From Thermofilum sp. (GTDB taxonomy: Archaea > Thermoproteota > Thermoprotei > Thermofilales > Thermofilaceae), in contig JAJHRM010000123.1 in the NCBI GenBank assembly GCA_020832965.1, forward strand, positions 1-7,336: a stretch of 7,336 nt of DNA, given 5' to 3'. Of this stretch, positions 5,943-7,336 are shown one piece after another (position 1 is the first letter of the stretch; each line of letters starts with the position of its first letter). The notes below the pieces were generated by a model. The model was given only the letters and a program-made list of their open reading frames with translations, searched no databases and had not been told where the DNA came from. Made by a program: the position numbers and the translations under genes.

Positions 5943-6425
5943 GTGTCAAGTGAGTCAAGGAAAAAAGTTGTCTTGCCTAGGGACGTTTCCCCCGACCACG
6001 TACTAGGACTAGTAGAAGTCCTTAATAGTGCAGGAGGTCAGATTGACTCTATGTATGTCGGCGACGCTGTTTATGAAAACATAAAGATTCTCCCTAAAGC
6101 AATTGACGTTGCAGAGGCACTGGGTCTAGTAGAGTCTCATTCCGGAAACCTTCGCTTGACGGATCTTGGCAGAAAAGTTGCTAGGAGCGATCCAAAAAGC
6201 CTGAAACGCCTATTAAAAGGGTCAATCGCAAACGTTGAGCCACTTGGCGAGATCCTAGGGTTACTGAAACAGAGGAAGAAGATTAGTGTAGATGAATTCA
6301 GAGAAATAATTGAGAAGTATTATCCCGGAGGAGTCGAGGAAGCATCCAAGAATATATTGATTTGGGGTGCATTCCTCCACCTCTTCCAGATGGACGAGGA
6401 CGACGAGGAAATACACTTAATTTAG
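5943..6425 (+). CDS. free-standing AAA-associated C-terminal domain protein, copy 2
   Basis: This is a 160-aa paralog of the protein at 2440-2922, with 125 of 160 residues identical and no gaps. The most constant parts are LPRDVSPDHVLGLVEVLN (11-28), LPKAIDVAEALGLV (50-63), SDPKSLKRLL (82-91), EIIEKYYPGG (121-130) and the acidic end DEDD..EIHLI. Differences concentrate in the middle linker (about 92-120) and at residues 30-38, where changes such as F-to-Q and A-to-I could alter a ligand or partner surface. It starts with GTG behind AAGGTGA, divergent from permease copy 2 with 90 bases between starts. It keeps a full, clean frame although its block has lost the ATPase this domain is normally attached to, which suggests a partner elsewhere or an ATPase-independent role. 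Confidence 0.86.
   Translation: MSSESRKKVVLPRDVSPDHVLGLVEVLNSAGGQIDSMYVGDAVYENIKILPKAIDVAEALGLVESHSGNLRLTDLGRKVARSDPKSLKRLLKGSIANVEPLGEILGLLKQRKKISVDEFREIIEKYYPGGVEEASKNILIWGAFLHLFQMDEDDEEIHLI
6416..6424 (+). promoter_or_regulatory. possible TATA box of C/D sRNA copy 2, inside the 3' end of the upstream gene
   Basis: CTTAATTTA again spans the final codons and stop. Its centre is about 26 bases ahead of box C of the sRNA. It is identical to the site in copy 1. Confidence 0.4.
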
Positions 6426-6446
6426 TGCTGTCTGGATACATTTCTG

Positions 6447-6495
6447 ATGATGAGGTTTGCTAGGACCGAGTTGTGAGGGCTACGGCGGAGACTGA
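6447..6495 (+). ncRNA. C/D box guide sRNA, copy 2
   Basis: The layout is the same as at 2948-2996: box C ATGATGA (6447-6453), 12-nt guide (6454-6465), box D' CCGA (6466-6469), 3-nt spacer, box C' GTGAGGG (6473-6479), 12-nt guide (6480-6491) and box D CTGA (6492-6495). The two guides differ from copy 1 at one base each: the first base of the D' guide, and the second base before box D, which normally does not pair. Predicted targets are therefore the same. Box C' is one base further from consensus than in copy 1. The last 16 bases overlap, in antisense, the end of the 177-aa gene on the minus strand. Confidence 0.84.
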
Positions 6496-7013
6496 TCCCA
6501 AGTCTCACTGCCGAAACTTAGAAGCGACAATTGTTTGTTGTTTTTCTTTGGGAGATTTGGGAAAGTATCTCGAACCGGTAGATACACCTTCTCGTAAAAA
6601 TCTTTCTGGCTAAGCAGAGTCTTCTTGTCAAACGACTTGACGTACTCTACAGCCAGCCTCCAGGCATCCTCAAAAGGCATAATTCTCTCAATCCTGTTTT
6701 TTACTTCTCTCTCGAATAGCTCTGGTGTCTGGTCTTGGTCGCCCATAGTGAACCAGCCGTTTTTGCCGAGGTAGGCTGCTTCGTCACCCACATATACTAT
6801 AGTTTTGCCCTCCTCGTCTTTTTCCATGGAAATATCTCTTGCCAGCCTCTGACGGGAAGCGGCGACGGGGACTCCTCTCCTTTTGGCCCAAGCATAGAAT
6901 ATAGCTCTGTTTAATCCAAAAGAGTAGCTTTTTTCTAGGTCACCCGTCAAGACATAGTAGCGGGCCGCCTGGAGTAGAGCCATTACTTGAAATCTTCCAA
7001 TTTGGCTTTCCAT
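6480..7013 (-). CDS. hypothetical protein, 177 aa
   Basis: I do not recognise this protein. It is soluble, with no signal peptide or membrane segment. The N-terminal half looks helical (MALLQAARYYVLTGDLEKSY, then NRAIFYAWAKRRGVP, 11-50). A central part has GKTIVYVGDEAAYLGKNGWFTMG (69-91), and a second helical part is rich in charged and aromatic residues (98-150). The N-terminal helix pair loosely recalls small archaeal helical-bundle proteins such as HEPN, but no catalytic motif of that family is visible. The start is ATG at 7013. An ATG ten codons later is possible, since a TATATA stretch at 7021-7026 is too close to serve the first. The gene follows adenylate kinase on the same strand after 32 bases. 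Its last four codons (QSPP) are read from the antisense of sRNA copy 2, so its 3' end may have been remodelled when the block arrived. Confidence 0.75.
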   Translation of the reverse strand: MESQIGRFQVMALLQAARYYVLTGDLEKSYSFGLNRAIFYAWAKRRGVPVAASRQRLARDISMEKDEEGKTIVYVGDEAAYLGKNGWFTMGDQDQTPELFEREVKNRIERIMPFEDAWRLAVEYVKSFDKKTLLSQKDFYEKVYLPVRDTFPNLPKKNNKQLSLLSFGSETWDQSPP

Positions 7014-7045
7014 CTATGTTTGTATATACAAGAATGCTCAAAAAT

Positions 7046-7336
7046 CTATTTTTCTACCAGTATTTCTGTTCTCGAGCTCGACAATTCCCTCAGCAACCTG
7101 TATGCAAGGATCTGAGAGTCGCCTTCTGCCCTGAAAGGTACAAGTTTCCCAAGCTTTTTGTAAAAATCTACTACAGGAGATACTGTTGCAAGATATTCCT
7201 CGTACCTTTTCTTGACGACTTCTGGCGAATCATCTATTCTTCTAGTTAGCTTTGCACCACACTTGTCACATATGTTGTCCCTCTTGGGGGGTTTCCAGGA
7301 GACATGATAAGTTTCTCCACAGTTTGGGCAGTATAG
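7046..7336 (-). CDS. adk: adenylate kinase, C-terminal part (cut by window edge)
   Basis: The minus-strand frame enters from the right edge and ends with TAG at 7048-7046, giving 96 residues. It begins in the LID domain with a zinc finger CPNC...CDKC, spaced C-x2-C-x16-C-x2-C (residues 3-26 of the fragment), as in zinc-binding bacterial-type adenylate kinases. Next comes the LTRRIDDSPEVVKKRYEEY stretch (30-48), whose RRIDD and following Arg are the family's LID and catalytic arginine region, then the typical SPVVDFYKKLGKLVPF end (53-68) and a C-terminal helix. The enzyme interconverts ATP and AMP with two ADP in the cytoplasm. The P-loop half lies outside the window. The zinc finger fits a thermophile. 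Confidence 0.93.
   Translation of the reverse strand, partial: LYCPNCGETYHVSWKPPKRDNICDKCGAKLTRRIDDSPEVVKKRYEEYLATVSPVVDFYKKLGKLVPFRAEGDSQILAYRLLRELSSSRTEILVEK

Larger units (their letters stand above)
4237..6495. repeat. block copy 2 of a duplicated ABC transporter/sRNA segment
   Basis: This segment is paralogous to 118-2996. It has the same gene order and strands, the same 2-base ATPase-permease gap and GGTGAG site, a permease of equal length, a 160-aa AAA-associated protein of equal length, and the same C/D sRNA 21-25 bases after it. DNA is diverged, mostly at third codon positions, and copy 2 is visibly more AT-rich. It differs by loss of all but the first 38 ATPase codons at its left edge. 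No insertion-sequence ends or target repeats bound it. Confidence 0.85.

Noticed and set aside
4237..6495. Insertion sequence or transposon carrying block 2
   Set aside because: No transposase gene, terminal inverted repeats or target-site duplications are seen at either edge of the block.
7016..7249. Plus-strand open frame of 77 codons at the right end
   Set aside because: The opposite strand codes for the conserved C-terminal half of adenylate kinase, so this frame is antisense noise.

Overview
The window looks like part of the chromosome of a hyperthermophilic archaeon, most likely a crenarchaeote of the Thermofilum/Thermoproteales kind. The signs are GGTG-type Shine-Dalgarno sites, A/T-rich TATA-like boxes about 25 bases ahead of likely transcription starts, frequent GTG and TTG starts, tightly packed genes and two well-formed archaeal C/D box guide RNAs. 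The lineage is an inference from these signs and from protein style. No rRNA or other marker is present to confirm it.

The window is organised around a duplicated block. Copy 1 (about 118-2996) holds an ABC ATPase (minus), a fused two-domain ABC permease of the nitrate/sulfonate/taurine type (minus), then, divergently, a free-standing AAA-associated C-terminal domain protein (plus), followed 25 bases later by a C/D box sRNA (plus). Copy 2 (about 4237-6495) repeats the same order, spacing and strands: ATPase remnant, permease, AAA-associated protein, C/D sRNA. The permeases are both 499 aa and align without gaps. The 160-aa proteins match at 125 of 160 positions. The sRNAs have the same guides and box spacing.

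In copy 2 the ATPase is cut after 38 codons, immediately before the Walker A motif. It is joined there to the 5' part of a transglutaminase-like gene read in the opposite direction. The resulting 421-aa plus-strand frame has a normal transglutaminase core, but its last 48 residues come from antisense ATPase/permease sequence, and the junction falls in the codon of the expected catalytic Asp. The window therefore has two permeases and two AAA-associated proteins but only one ATPase, which may power both permeases. No substrate-binding protein is visible, so the substrate is unknown.

To the right of copy 2, on the minus strand, lie an unrecognised 177-aa protein whose 3' end overlaps sRNA copy 2 in antisense, and the C-terminal half of an adenylate kinase cut by the window edge. 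Positions 1-117 hold at most the tail of a convergent gene. Positions 2997-3118 hold small repeats, a likely promoter and a GC hairpin in front of the transglutaminase-like gene.
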